Of a stretch of DNA of 64,000 nt, positions 50,356 to 60,183 are shown piece after piece. The notes beneath the pieces are model-generated. The model did no database searches. It was not told the DNA's origin and saw only the letters and a list, made by a program, of their open reading frames with translations. Positions within the stretch are counted from its first letter, which is position 1; every line of letters starts with the position of its first letter. A program made the translations under genes and the position numbers. This stretch comes from Rhizobium sp. P38BS-XIX (GTDB lineage: Bacteria > Pseudomonadota > Alphaproteobacteria > Rhizobiales > Rhizobiaceae), in NCBI RefSeq assembly GCF_012641435.1, contig NZ_JABAIJ010000013.1:62001-126000 (forward strand). Reading direction: 5' to 3'.

Positions 50356-51541
50356 GCTGCGCCAAACCTCTGGAAACGGCGCGACCAAAGGATGGTTCCT
50401 CGAGCGCGGCAAGCGCACGCTCGGACGCTCTCCGGATTGCGACTGGCAGGTAGAAGACCCCAAGCGTCTGGTGTCCAAGATTCATTTTATCATTGAACGC
50501 GACCGTGCCGGTTTCCTGTTGCGCGACCAGAGCGCCAACGGCACGCGCGTGGATGGCGTCACCGTTCTGGAAGGCGAAACGGCGAGACTCGCGGACAGAT
50601 CCAAGATCGCCTTTGGCGAACTGGCGTTCAATGTCGTTATCACCGGCGAGGCCGACCGCGATATCGAGGACCCTTCTGCGGATCTGCGCCTCAGCGACGA
50701 AACCATGACGATCTCCTCCATCCTCGCCGACGTTACGCCTGGCGGCGGTACGGCAAGCGGTATTCTCGGCCAGCGCGGCGGAGAGGATTGGATTGCCGCA
50801 ATTCCCCAATCGACACGGAGCGACAAGCAATCGAGCCGCAATGTCGATATCGGCTGGAGCGGGCCGCCGGATATCGACGGGCTTAAGCCGATCTTGCCGG
50901 ATGATTGGAATGCCGATTTCAATCTCGGCAGCCAGTTGGAGCATGGAGCGGCAACGCATATCTCGGTCGCCGTTGCACGCAGCGCAGGCCGTGATGCGAC
51001 CGATCCGACGAAGACGATCGTTCCTGCAAACGATACCGAACTTGCGGCAGAGGATCATCACATCGAGCCCCAAGAGGAAGCATTGCTGCTAGCAAGTGAT
51101 CCGCTCCAGCGCTTCGAAGCATTGGTCGGGATTCTCGAACAGACGCTCGGCGACGAGGCTTCGATCCTTGGTCTTGAGGGCGATCGCCTTCATTCCCCTG
51201 CATCACTTTTCAGTCGGGAACGGGCCGAGCGGCTCACGGATCGACTTCGCGCGCTCATAGCAAAGCAATCCTCGCTGAATGCGGGTCTCGAAAACCTATT
51301 TCGCGAAGCCAGCCACATGTTTGAGCCTCACATGATTGAGACGCAGGTTGATGCCTCTCCTCGAAAAGGATTTTGGCGGGGCACCCGGGATTATTGGAAC
51401 AACTATCGGGTTCAGTTCGAGCGCGACGGCAAGCATCTTTCCGTCCGCGATCTGTTGACGGAGGCCGTCCGTGCCTCGGCAGACAGCCAAGACGAACAGG
51501 ACATCGATCCCATTGCAGAGAGGACGGGCAACACCCGATGA
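50345..51541 (+). CDS. fha: T6SS FHA-domain regulator TagH (Fha)
   Basis: A 398-residue cytoplasmic protein. The N-terminal FHA domain (about 1-100) carries the phosphothreonine-binding residues in TLGRSPDCDW, SKIHFIIERD and DQSANGTRVDG. A long low-complexity acidic linker follows (about 110-240), then a TagH-type helical C-terminal domain (FWRGTRDYWNNYRVQFERDG). In A. tumefaciens Fha recognises TssL phosphorylated by PpkA and thereby activates secretion. All three partners are in this operon. The stop overlaps the tssK start (ATGA). Confidence 0.92.
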   Translation: MRLELRQTSGNGATKGWFLERGKRTLGRSPDCDWQVEDPKRLVSKIHFIIERDRAGFLLRDQSANGTRVDGVTVLEGETARLADRSKIAFGELAFNVVITGEADRDIEDPSADLRLSDETMTISSILADVTPGGGTASGILGQRGGEDWIAAIPQSTRSDKQSSRNVDIGWSGPPDIDGLKPILPDDWNADFNLGSQLEHGAATHISVAVARSAGRDATDPTKTIVPANDTELAAEDHHIEPQEEALLLASDPLQRFEALVGILEQTLGDEASILGLEGDRLHSPASLFSRERAERLTDRLRALIAKQSSLNAGLENLFREASHMFEPHMIETQVDASPRKGFWRGTRDYWNNYRVQFERDGKHLSVRDLLTEAVRASADSQDEQDIDPIAERTGNTR

Positions 51542-52878
51542 AGAACGAGAATCGAGTGGCGTGGAGCGAGGGTATGTTCCTTCGCGTACAGCATTTCCAG
51601 CAGGCAGATCGCTGGACGGAGCGGCTGGTCCGCACGACAGCGCGCGGCCTGGCACCCTATCCTTGGGGTGTCGCGGAGATCGGTATCGACCGCAGCGCTC
51701 TTGCCATCGGCCAGTTCGCCTTGTCGAACCTGCGTGGTATCCTGCCCGACGGGACACCTTTCGAGGCACCGATCGATGCCGACCTTCCGCCGCCGCTCGA
51801 TCTGGACGACAGCACCAAAAACGCCGTCGTCTATTTGGCGCTGCCGGCACGACAGCCGGGCAAGGCGGACGTCGCGCAAAATGGCAGCGCCATGCGCAAC
51901 AGCGTTCGCATCACAGCCACGCAATATGAGGCGCCGGACTCCAATATCGAGACCGACTTCATGGCGCCGATCGATGTCGGCCGCCTGAGCCTGCGCTATC
52001 TTAAAACCGGCGACGAACTCGCGGGCTACGAGCTGATCGGCCTTGCCCGCATCATCGAGGTTCGCTCCGACAAGGCCGTCATCCTCGATCCGGATTATAT
52101 TGCGCCGTGCCTCAACTGCGCCGCCGAAGCACGGTTGAACGAGCTGATTACCGAACTGCTCGGCATCGTGCGCCACCGTGCCGAAGCGATTGCGGAGCGC
52201 ATCGGCGACCCGACGGTGCGCGGGACCGCCGAAGTTGGCGATTATTTTCTGCTGCACATTCTCAATCGCGCCGATCCCATGTTGCGCCACATCTCGGCGA
52301 ATGCGTCGAAAATGCATCCGATGGCCTTTTACGAGCAGTGCATCGAGCTCGCCGGCGAACTCGCCACGTTCACGACGGATAGCAAGAGAGCTAGCGACTT
52401 CCCGCCCTATCGCCACGACGACTTGAAAGCAACATTTGCAGCTGTTTTCAACGATCTAAGAGCATCTCTTTCTTCTGTTCTCGAACAGGCAGCCGTTGCA
52501 ATCGAACTCATCGAGCGGCGCCACGACGTTCGCGTCGGTACCATCAACGATCGCTCGCTTCTCAAGGATGCCGGCTTTGTTCTTGCCGTTCGTGCCGAAA
52601 TGTCGGCCGAAGATGTCAGGCGCAAGCTTCCGGCCCAGATCAAAGTCGGGCCGGTCGAGCGTATCGCCGAACTGGTCAATGTGGCCCTGCCCGGTATCCC
52701 CGTTCGTCCGCTGCCGGTGCTGCCGCGCCAGCTGCCGTATCGGTCAGGCACCATCTATTTCGAACTCGATACGAAGAATCCGCTTTGGAAACAGCTTGAT
52801 ACCTCCGGTGCAATCGCTCTGCATCTTGCCGGCGACTTTCCTGGCCTGGAGATGGAACTGTGGGCTCTCAGAGAATGA
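51538..52878 (+). CDS. tssK: T6SS baseplate-membrane connector TssK
   Basis: A 446-residue protein. The ATG at 51538 starts the conserved MKNENRVAWSEGMFLRVQHF with QQADRWTERL next. EVGDYFLLHILNRADPMLRH and HPMAFYEQCIELAGELATF are family hallmarks. The C-terminal domain (about 315-446) binds the TssL/TssM membrane complex in known systems. It is coupled by ATGA overlaps at both ends, to fha and to tssL. Confidence 0.95.
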   Translation: MKNENRVAWSEGMFLRVQHFQQADRWTERLVRTTARGLAPYPWGVAEIGIDRSALAIGQFALSNLRGILPDGTPFEAPIDADLPPPLDLDDSTKNAVVYLALPARQPGKADVAQNGSAMRNSVRITATQYEAPDSNIETDFMAPIDVGRLSLRYLKTGDELAGYELIGLARIIEVRSDKAVILDPDYIAPCLNCAAEARLNELITELLGIVRHRAEAIAERIGDPTVRGTAEVGDYFLLHILNRADPMLRHISANASKMHPMAFYEQCIELAGELATFTTDSKRASDFPPYRHDDLKATFAAVFNDLRASLSSVLEQAAVAIELIERRHDVRVGTINDRSLLKDAGFVLAVRAEMSAEDVRRKLPAQIKVGPVERIAELVNVALPGIPVRPLPVLPRQLPYRSGTIYFELDTKNPLWKQLDTSGAIALHLAGDFPGLEMELWALRE

Positions 52879-54389
52879 ACACACCACGATCGACACCATG
52901 GCACGAGTTGCCGACCATCATCGAGTTGACCGAAAGCGGCGCCAAGAAGGACGACGACGCCCGCAAGATGGCCGATATTCTGGACGAAGAACTCGATCAG
53001 AACGCGACGAAACCTGGCGGCTGGTCCGTCGACACTTTGATCCGCAACTTCCGCTTCGGCGGCGAGGATGTGCCGACCATCGTGCGGTCAGCCGCTCCGC
53101 TGCTCAATCTCGCGCACAATCTTCGCAACACCGAGGAGCAGCCCGATATTGACGAATTGCGACGGGTCACGATCGAGGCTGTCGGCCGCTATGAGCGAGA
53201 TCTCGCCAGCGCTCGGATCAGCCCTGAGCGCGCACGCGCGGCACATTATGTGATTTGCGCTACCATAGACGACGTCGTGTTGAGCAAGCGCTGGGGCGTT
53301 CGCGCCGGTTGGGCACGCTCCGGCCTCGTCTCCACTTTCCACATGGATGTCACCGGTGGCGATCGGGTATTCGATCTCCTTGACCATTTCCAGCAAAGTC
53401 CCGGCACGAACAAGGATCTGCTCCTTCTGATCTATCTTTGCCTGTCGTTGGCCTTCGAAGGACGCACCCGCGTATCTCCGCGTGGATCCCTTGAACTCGG
53501 GCGCATTCGCGACAGTCTTTATAAGACACTGCTCGGCCAGTATGGCGTCTTCGAAAGAGAGCTTTCGCCGCATTGGCGCGGCGTGGTCGCCCGGCATAAG
53601 CCGCTGCGGACCGCCGTTGCGCTCTGGACCGTCCTATCGATCCTCGCGTTGCTGTTTGCCCTCGGCTACATGTTCTTCACGCTATCGCTCAATCAAGCGT
53701 CGGATGCGACGTTCGAACGCCTCGCAAATCTGCCGCCGCGCGACATGCCGAGCCTTCTGATCGACACGCCGAAGCCAAAGGAGGTCGTCGTCGAGGTAAA
53801 ACCGCCGGTCAAGAAAGAGCCGGAAACGCCGCCGCCTGTTGTCAAGAAGGAGCCGAGTCCGCTCGACAATCTGCTCGCCTTCCTGCAGCCCGAAGTCGAC
53901 CGCAAGCTCGTCACGCTATCGAACTCCAATGGCCGCCTACTGGTTCGCATCAACAATTCAGGCCTGTTCGATACGGGCAGCGCCGAGGTCAGCGATAAAT
54001 TCCGCGATCTTCTCCAGCGCATCGGCGGTGCCCTTGCATCTGAGAAATTCCGCGCCGTCGTTGTCGGCTACACAGACAATGTACCGATCCGAACGGCTCA
54101 GTTCCCCTCGAACTGGCATCTTTCAGAAGCCCGCGCCCGCGCGGTTGGCGATATTCTCGCTGCCTATACCGGCAAGGATGCGATCCTGACGGAAGGACGA
54201 GCCGATAGCGATCCGCTGGCCAGCAACGATACGCCGGAAGGACGTGAAACCAATCGGCGCACGGAAATCCTGGTGCTGACCGATCCGACGCAGCGGCTTG
54301 GCGATGCCGCTCTTAATCCGCAGTCGACCGGAGGGGCGCCGAGCAGCACGACGGCCGCACCGCCCGCAACGTCAGGGGGCGCTCGATGA
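52875..54389 (+). CDS. tssL: T6SS membrane-complex protein TssL with OmpA-like peptidoglycan-binding domain
   Basis: A 504-residue inner-membrane protein. The cytoplasmic DotU domain (about 50-235) includes HYVICATIDDVVL and the STFHMDVTGGDRVFDLLD block. One membrane helix is at about 246-270. A Pro/Lys-rich periplasmic linker follows (about 296-330), then a C-terminal OmpA domain with VVGYTDNVPI and NWHLSEARARAV. With this start Thr14 falls in LPTIIELTES. In A. tumefaciens TssL the PpkA-phosphorylated residue is Thr14, so start and regulation both appear conserved. It replaces the need for a separate TagL anchor. Confidence 0.94.
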   Translation: MNTPRSTPWHELPTIIELTESGAKKDDDARKMADILDEELDQNATKPGGWSVDTLIRNFRFGGEDVPTIVRSAAPLLNLAHNLRNTEEQPDIDELRRVTIEAVGRYERDLASARISPERARAAHYVICATIDDVVLSKRWGVRAGWARSGLVSTFHMDVTGGDRVFDLLDHFQQSPGTNKDLLLLIYLCLSLAFEGRTRVSPRGSLELGRIRDSLYKTLLGQYGVFERELSPHWRGVVARHKPLRTAVALWTVLSILALLFALGYMFFTLSLNQASDATFERLANLPPRDMPSLLIDTPKPKEVVVEVKPPVKKEPETPPPVVKKEPSPLDNLLAFLQPEVDRKLVTLSNSNGRLLVRINNSGLFDTGSAEVSDKFRDLLQRIGGALASEKFRAVVVGYTDNVPIRTAQFPSNWHLSEARARAVGDILAAYTGKDAILTEGRADSDPLASNDTPEGRETNRRTEILVLTDPTQRLGDAALNPQSTGGAPSSTTAAPPATSGGAR

Positions 54390-57300
54390 ACCCGCTCGGC
54401 ATATTTTATACGCTTCGCTCGTATGTCTCGGTCTATGCTGGCCTCGTTGGCCAGCGTTTCGTATCACTGATCTGGGTTGCGGCGATCTGCGTCTTGATCT
54501 GGTTTTACGGTTACACGCTCGGTTACGACACCTTTAAGCCACTTACGTCAGTCAACGCGCGCCTGATTGCCATTGGCTTGGTCATTGCCGCCTGGCTCGC
54601 CTATCTATTGATCTCGACATTGCGTGCTCGCAAGCGGGACAAGGCACTCGTCGACGGTATCAGCGACGATGCGGCCAGTCAGCAGGCTGAGGTCGGAGAG
54701 ATTCACAGCCGCCTGAAAGAAGCCTTGCTGCTGCTGCGCCGTATCAGCAAGAAGCGCTTCGGCTATATCTACGAACTGCCGTGGTACGTGATTTTCGGTG
54801 CTCCGGGCTCCGGCAAGACGACGGCGCTGACCAACTCCGGATTGAAGTTTCCGCTCGGCGATGCACTTGGCACCAATTCGGTCCAGGGTGTCGGCGGTAC
54901 GCGCAATTGCAATTGGTGGTTTGCCGACGAGGCCATTCTGATCGATACCGCCGGCCGTTATACGACCCAGGATGATTTGAACGGCGCATCGAAAGCGGGA
55001 TGGGAAGGTTTTCTCGGGCTCCTGAGAAAATATCGCCGATCGCAGCCAATCAATGGCGCGCTTGTGACGCTTTCCATCGGCGATCTCATCGGCCGCGATC
55101 ATGAGGCGCAGCTCGAGGAAGTGCGGTCCATTCGCAAGCGCTTGTCCGAACTGGACGAATACTTGCAGGCCCGCGTACCGGTTTACGTCATTCTGACCAA
55201 GGCAGACCTTTTGACTGGATTTGTCGAGTTCTTCGACGGTTTGGCCAAGACTGACCGTGAACAGGTTTGGGGCACGACATTCAATCTCGATGAAAGCTAC
55301 AAGGGTGAAAACCTGCCCGAACGCTTTATGGAAGAGTTTGCGCTGTTGCAGGAGCGTGTCGACGCCATGCTCATCGAGCGCCTGCAACAGGAACCGAATA
55401 TCGAGGTGCGTGGTCGCATATTCCGCTTTCCCGCCGAGCTTGCCTCCCTCGGCGAACGCTTGCAGGAGGTGCTGACCGAACTTTGCTCTTCTTCAAGCCT
55501 TGTCGAAGCGCCGCTGATGCGCGGTGTCTACTTCGCATCCGGCACACAGGGCCGGGAGGCTGCGGCAGAAGCCCCACGCATGCGCCGCAGCTATTTCCTG
55601 TCACGGCTGTTCAAGGAAGTCATCTTCGGAGAAGCGGCCCTCGTTGCTCGTGACCGGCGGCTTTCAGGCCGTCAGGCGATGATCCGTCGCGTCGCCTATG
55701 GCGCCGCAGCCGTTGCGCTTGCCATCGTCTTCACTGGTTGGACCGCGACCTATTTTCAGAACTCGCGCGCGATTGCTGCCGCCGAGCGGCGCATCGACAA
55801 TTACGAAAAGCTGACGAGCGGAATTCCGGTCCGCGATGTGACAGATGCCGATTTCATCCGCATCCTGCCAGCTCTCGATAATCTTCGCGCCGTGACGACT
55901 GGCTTCGACGAGGCAAGGGTCTGGCCCACGAGCTTCGGCCTGGATCAGGAAGACAAGATCGCCAGCCGCCAGCGCATCGCGTATCAGCGTGCGCTGAACT
56001 CTCTTCTGTTGCCGCGTATGCTGGTGGAGCTCCAAAAAGAGCTCAAACAGAACTCAGGTGTTCAAAAGACATTCGACGGACTGAAACTCTACGGAATGCT
56101 CGGTGGACTGGGGCCGATCGACAAGGAGTTCATCTCGCAACAATCGGAGGACATGTTTGCGGCGCTTTATCCCGGAGAAGGCCGTGCCGCGATCAGAAAG
56201 GCGCTTCTGTCGCATGTCGACGCCATGGCCACGGGAAATCTGCCGGCAATCGAACTCGATAATGCACTGATTGCAAAGGCCCGCGATACCATACGATCCC
56301 AAAGCCTGGCATCGCGCACCTATGACATCATCACCCATTCAAGGAGCGCCCGTCAGCTGGATCCCTGGATTCCCGCCGATGCTCTCGGTCCTCTGGGTGC
56401 GCAGGTCTTCCAGCGCAAATCAAAGGCAGCGCTGCGCGATGGGATAGCCGGTGTCTTCACCGGCAAAGGCTATCGCACCGTGGTACTGCCTGACGCCGAG
56501 GCAGCAGCGGCCGAAGCTCTCAAGGAACAATGGGTGCGCGGAGATGCCGGCGGCAACCCGGCCGGTATGACCACGGATGTGATTGCCCAGGCTGCGTTGC
56601 AGCTCTATTTCGATGCTTTCCAGCAACGTTGGTCGACGCTTCTTGCTGATTTGCAGGTGCGCCCTTCGAAAGATCTTGCTGACGCGACGGAAACGGCACG
56701 AATTCTTGCCGCCAATCCAAGCCCGGTGGAAATGGCGCTGAAGTCGATCGCAACGGCAACCGATCTGCGCCCGACGGGCGCGACCGAAGTTGCCTCGCTT
56801 GGAGATACTCCGGATGCCGCGATCGCAACGGCGTCCACGAATGTCGCCAATACGCCGGATCCTTACGGTTCATTGCGGGCGGCCCTCGAGGTGAACACGA
56901 ACACCACTCAATCCGCAACGTCTGATGACAAGGCGGATGCCGGTAATGACAAGCCGCGCTCGCAGATTCAAAGTCTGCAGCCCATCTTGCAGAATATTTA
57001 TGGCCAATTGTCCCGTGCCGCCACATCGACGGCGGAAGTTGCCCGGGTCTTCGACGCGGGTGGCCAGCTTGCGAACGCCAATCAGGATCTGCTGCAACAG
57101 GCGAGAGGCTTGCCGGCACCCGCCGACGCATGGATGGTCGCGGTCGCGGCAGATATTGGATCGCTTGCGGTCAAGACCGCGCGTGCCCGCATCAACGACC
57201 TCTGGGCCACTGAGGGTGCTGATCTTTGCGCACGCATCGTCAGTGGTCGCTATCCCTTCGACCGAACCTCCGGTCAGGATATCGCCATGGCGGATTTCGT

Positions 57301-57877
57301 GCGCCTCTTCGGGCCGCAAGGTTTGTTCCAGACCTTCTTCAAGAACAGGCTGGATGCCTTCGTCGATACCAGTGCGCAGCCTTGGGGCTGGCGCGGCACT
57401 TTTGGCGGGGACAGTATTCCAAGCCAGGCAATCGCCCAATTCGAAAACGCCAACAAGATCGAACGCGCCTTCTTCCCTGCTGGAAGTGAGAAGCCGGCGA
57501 TCTCCATCAACGTAAAACCGGTTTCGCTGTCGGACTCGGCCAATGCCGTCATGATGGAAATTGAAGGGGAGCGTGTCGTTTACTTCCACGGTCCGATCCA
57601 ATCGAAGTCCATCGGCTGGCCGGCCGGCAATGCGGATAATCAATCACGCATCGCATTCCTGCCCGGCGGATGGCAGGAGGCGATGACGCAGAGCGGCGAC
57701 TGGTCTCCTTTCCGCCTCTTCGATGCGGCCAAGGTAACGGTGGAAGGCCCCGATCTTTTCCGGGCAAGATTTGAAAACGAGGGACGTACGGCAGAGTTCG
57801 ACGTGCAATTCGGATCCGTGCTCAATCCATTCCGGCTGCAGGCATTGTCCGATTTCAGCTGCCCGGCGCAATTCTGA
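54386..57877 (+). CDS. tssM: T6SS membrane-complex protein TssM (IcmF), with Walker A
   Basis: A 1163-residue inner-membrane protein. Two N-terminal helices lie at about 25-46 and 59-78. A cytoplasmic GTPase-like domain has Walker A GAPGSGKTT (138-146), TNSVQGVGGTRNCNWWF and AILIDTAGRY. A third helix at about 438-460 leads to a long periplasmic IcmF/DUF1215-type region. The Walker A is intact, as in A. tumefaciens, where nucleotide binding by TssM is needed for recruiting Hcp. It overlaps tssL by 4 bp. No TssJ lipoprotein gene follows. Confidence 0.95.
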   Translation: MNPLGIFYTLRSYVSVYAGLVGQRFVSLIWVAAICVLIWFYGYTLGYDTFKPLTSVNARLIAIGLVIAAWLAYLLISTLRARKRDKALVDGISDDAASQQAEVGEIHSRLKEALLLLRRISKKRFGYIYELPWYVIFGAPGSGKTTALTNSGLKFPLGDALGTNSVQGVGGTRNCNWWFADEAILIDTAGRYTTQDDLNGASKAGWEGFLGLLRKYRRSQPINGALVTLSIGDLIGRDHEAQLEEVRSIRKRLSELDEYLQARVPVYVILTKADLLTGFVEFFDGLAKTDREQVWGTTFNLDESYKGENLPERFMEEFALLQERVDAMLIERLQQEPNIEVRGRIFRFPAELASLGERLQEVLTELCSSSSLVEAPLMRGVYFASGTQGREAAAEAPRMRRSYFLSRLFKEVIFGEAALVARDRRLSGRQAMIRRVAYGAAAVALAIVFTGWTATYFQNSRAIAAAERRIDNYEKLTSGIPVRDVTDADFIRILPALDNLRAVTTGFDEARVWPTSFGLDQEDKIASRQRIAYQRALNSLLLPRMLVELQKELKQNSGVQKTFDGLKLYGMLGGLGPIDKEFISQQSEDMFAALYPGEGRAAIRKALLSHVDAMATGNLPAIELDNALIAKARDTIRSQSLASRTYDIITHSRSARQLDPWIPADALGPLGAQVFQRKSKAALRDGIAGVFTGKGYRTVVLPDAEAAAAEALKEQWVRGDAGGNPAGMTTDVIAQAALQLYFDAFQQRWSTLLADLQVRPSKDLADATETARILAANPSPVEMALKSIATATDLRPTGATEVASLGDTPDAAIATASTNVANTPDPYGSLRAALEVNTNTTQSATSDDKADAGNDKPRSQIQSLQPILQNIYGQLSRAATSTAEVARVFDAGGQLANANQDLLQQARGLPAPADAWMVAVAADIGSLAVKTARARINDLWATEGADLCARIVSGRYPFDRTSGQDIAMADFVRLFGPQGLFQTFFKNRLDAFVDTSAQPWGWRGTFGGDSIPSQAIAQFENANKIERAFFPAGSEKPAISINVKPVSLSDSANAVMMEIEGERVVYFHGPIQSKSIGWPAGNADNQSRIAFLPGGWQEAMTQSGDWSPFRLFDAAKVTVEGPDLFRARFENEGRTAEFDVQFGSVLNPFRLQALSDFSCPAQF

Positions 57878-57891
57878 CGATTGGCTGCTCG

Positions 57892-59259
57892 ATGAACGAA
57901 CACCTCGCCCGCTCCCAGTCGTCGATGCAAACCGACACAATCGGCTTCTTCGGCAAATTGCCGACGAATGGCGATTTCGTTTCATCAGCCCTTGGCCTCA
58001 GATTGCAGGGGGAGATCGACCAATGGAGCAGAGGGGGACTGATTGCGCTTGAAGCGGCGCTTGGCACGGACTGGCGGCGCCTGTTCCATGCCACGGCCGC
58101 CTGGCGCTTCGTTGTCGGCAACGGCATTTGGGCGCCTGGCGCCGTTGCGGGTATCCTTCTACCGAGCCGCGACCGTGTTGGCCGTAGCTTTCCGCTCGTG
58201 ATTGCAGCTCAATTGCAGAAATTCTCCGGCCAAATCCGTGATCTTTGCGAAGATGATACTTGGTTCATCGCCGCAGAAGCGCTGGCGGAGACGTCCGAAA
58301 AGCCGGATTTCGACATGAGGCGTTTTGTCGAAGGGATCAAGCGCCTCCGCTTGCCTCTCGCAAATCCCCGTACAGCCGCCAGCGACACACCATCCCCCGC
58401 CTCGCTTTGGTGGCGGATCAGCCCCGGCACGCGACAGGGCAAAGGCTTTCGCACCACGGCAGCTCCGACAGTCGACGATTTCGTCAAACTCGTCACATCG
58501 GATGCAAGCAAAACCGCGCCCATGGAGCAACGCCGAAGTGAGCCTGCCGTTCCGCCTGCAGCCAAACCCGAAGCCGTGGCTGCCGTGCCCCAATCGCGGT
58601 TAAAGATTGAGCGGAGCCAGGCCAGCCACGCGGGAACCAGGCTGTCGATGAACGCAGACGCTCTTCTCGTCTGCGATAAACCCAGCATCTTTGCGGTCGC
58701 CGATGGGGTCGGCGATGGAATCGGCGCGATCGAGACTGCCCGTATTGCAACGCAGATTCTTGCCGGTATTTCCGAGCATGCTGCTTTGCCGGAATTGATC
58801 CAGGAGGTGAAAGGCAAGCTCGGCCACGCGCATGCCATCCTGCGGGCAAAAAGAACGAATGAGGAAAGAGAGCAACCCGTTGCCAGTGTCGTTATCGCCA
58901 CCATCGCGGAAGATCAGCTCGCGGTGGTCTGGGCCGGAGACGCGCGCTGCTATATACTGCGCGACGGGATGATGCGCCTTCTCACACGCGACCATATCGA
59001 CATCGGCTTACGGCGCACGCTTGGTCGTGGCCTTGGCCTCAAGCAGCAATTTGCAGCCGATATTGTCAACGATGAGCTTCAGAGCGGAGATCGGCTTCTT
59101 CTCGCCAGCGGACCGCTCTCTCGCGCTCTTACGGATCGCGTTATCGCCGAAATTCTCCTTGAGACGCCTCTGGATCAGGCTGCGGATGCATTGATCCAAG
59201 AGGCGCTGATTGCCAATTGCAGGGAAAATGTCAGCGCCATCGTCATTGGCATGAAATGA
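57892..59259 (+). CDS. TagF-PppA fusion, T6SS post-translational repressor/phosphatase
   Basis: A 455-residue fusion. The TagF domain spans about 15-195 (IGFFGKLPTNGDFVSSALGL, LPSRDRVGRSFPLVIAAQL, LWWRISPGTR). A linker follows, and then a PP2C-like PppA domain (about 245-455). The latter has VADGVGDGIGA and VWAGDARCYILRDG, but the first metal box reads NAD instead of NED and the last reads RENVSAIV instead of DNxT. In A. tumefaciens the same fusion represses the T6SS, mainly through TagF binding Fha. The phosphatase half may be weakened here. It overlaps ppkA by ATGA. Confidence 0.9.
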   Translation: MNEHLARSQSSMQTDTIGFFGKLPTNGDFVSSALGLRLQGEIDQWSRGGLIALEAALGTDWRRLFHATAAWRFVVGNGIWAPGAVAGILLPSRDRVGRSFPLVIAAQLQKFSGQIRDLCEDDTWFIAAEALAETSEKPDFDMRRFVEGIKRLRLPLANPRTAASDTPSPASLWWRISPGTRQGKGFRTTAAPTVDDFVKLVTSDASKTAPMEQRRSEPAVPPAAKPEAVAAVPQSRLKIERSQASHAGTRLSMNADALLVCDKPSIFAVADGVGDGIGAIETARIATQILAGISEHAALPELIQEVKGKLGHAHAILRAKRTNEEREQPVASVVIATIAEDQLAVVWAGDARCYILRDGMMRLLTRDHIDIGLRRTLGRGLGLKQQFAADIVNDELQSGDRLLLASGPLSRALTDRVIAEILLETPLDQAADALIQEALIANCRENVSAIVIGMK

Positions 59260-60164
59260 CAGAGAGACTTACTCCTGAGGAAATGAAGGAGATTGCGTCG
59301 CGTTTTGCCGGATTGATGCGCTTGTTGACGCATGACGGCGAAGCCGAACGCCCGGCAGAGCTTCGCGACCTTTTGATTGATCGATTGCGCGATGCGCTCG
59401 ATCGCCGTTTACCATCCATGGGAAACGGTGAAGCTGGCTTCATTGGCAACAGCTTTCTTGTCGAGGCCGTCATCCATTCGAATACGAGGACCGTTGTCAC
59501 CCGGATGCGTCATCGCGACCTTGGCAGCTGGCATGTGATGAAAACGCTGAGCGCCCATCACGTCAACGACGCCATGGCGAGGACTATTCTGCTGCGCGAA
59601 GCCCGTGTCGGGATGGCCCTGCGTCATCCCAATCTTATGGCGGTCGAATGCAGTTTCCGTCTGCCGGACGGATGTCCCGCGATCATTATGGAATGGGCTG
59701 GAGCGTCGCTGTCTCAACGCCTGTCAATGCGCAGCGTTTCCGTTGCTGACATTCGTCAGGTCATGACATCGCTCCTGCGTGGTTTGCATTCGATGCATAC
59801 AGCCGGATATGTGCATGGCGATATTTCGGCCGCCAATTTGCTGATTTGCGACGATGACTTCGAGCGATTGAAAATCGCCGATTTCGGCTCGGCAATAGAA
59901 GCTGGCAAACGCTATCGCGACCTCGATGTCGCCAAGGCGGCGACACCTGGCTTTGCCGCGCCCGAACTAGCCTCCGACAAGGCTGCCGATCCCCGCTCGG
60001 ATCTCTATTCCGCCGGTTGCGTGATGAAGCTGCTCCTCGAGCATTGCCATCAGGCGCATGACCCGAACCCGCTAACGGACATCTCGACACGCCTTGCCGA
60101 TCCAGACGTATCTCGAAGGCCGCTAAATGCGATGGCGGCTCTTGAGCTTTTCGAAAGAAAATAG
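59256..60164 (+). CDS. ppkA: T6SS Ser/Thr protein kinase PpkA
   Basis: A 302-residue kinase, cytoplasmic and lacking the membrane and vWA regions of Pseudomonas PpkA. Catalytic features are WHVMKTL (ATP lysine), REARVG (helix C Glu), YVHGDISAANLL (HGD in place of HRD, with Asn), IADFGSAIE (DFG) and AAPELASDKAADPRSDLYSAG (APE and F-helix). It most likely phosphorylates TssL so that Fha can bind, opposed by the preceding TagF-PppA. It is the last gene of the operon, convergent with an unrelated export gene. Confidence 0.92.
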   Translation: MTERLTPEEMKEIASRFAGLMRLLTHDGEAERPAELRDLLIDRLRDALDRRLPSMGNGEAGFIGNSFLVEAVIHSNTRTVVTRMRHRDLGSWHVMKTLSAHHVNDAMARTILLREARVGMALRHPNLMAVECSFRLPDGCPAIIMEWAGASLSQRLSMRSVSVADIRQVMTSLLRGLHSMHTAGYVHGDISAANLLICDDDFERLKIADFGSAIEAGKRYRDLDVAKAATPGFAAPELASDKAADPRSDLYSAGCVMKLLLEHCHQAHDPNPLTDISTRLADPDVSRRPLNAMAALELFERK

Positions 60165-60183
60165 CCGCGTCAAAACACAGCCA

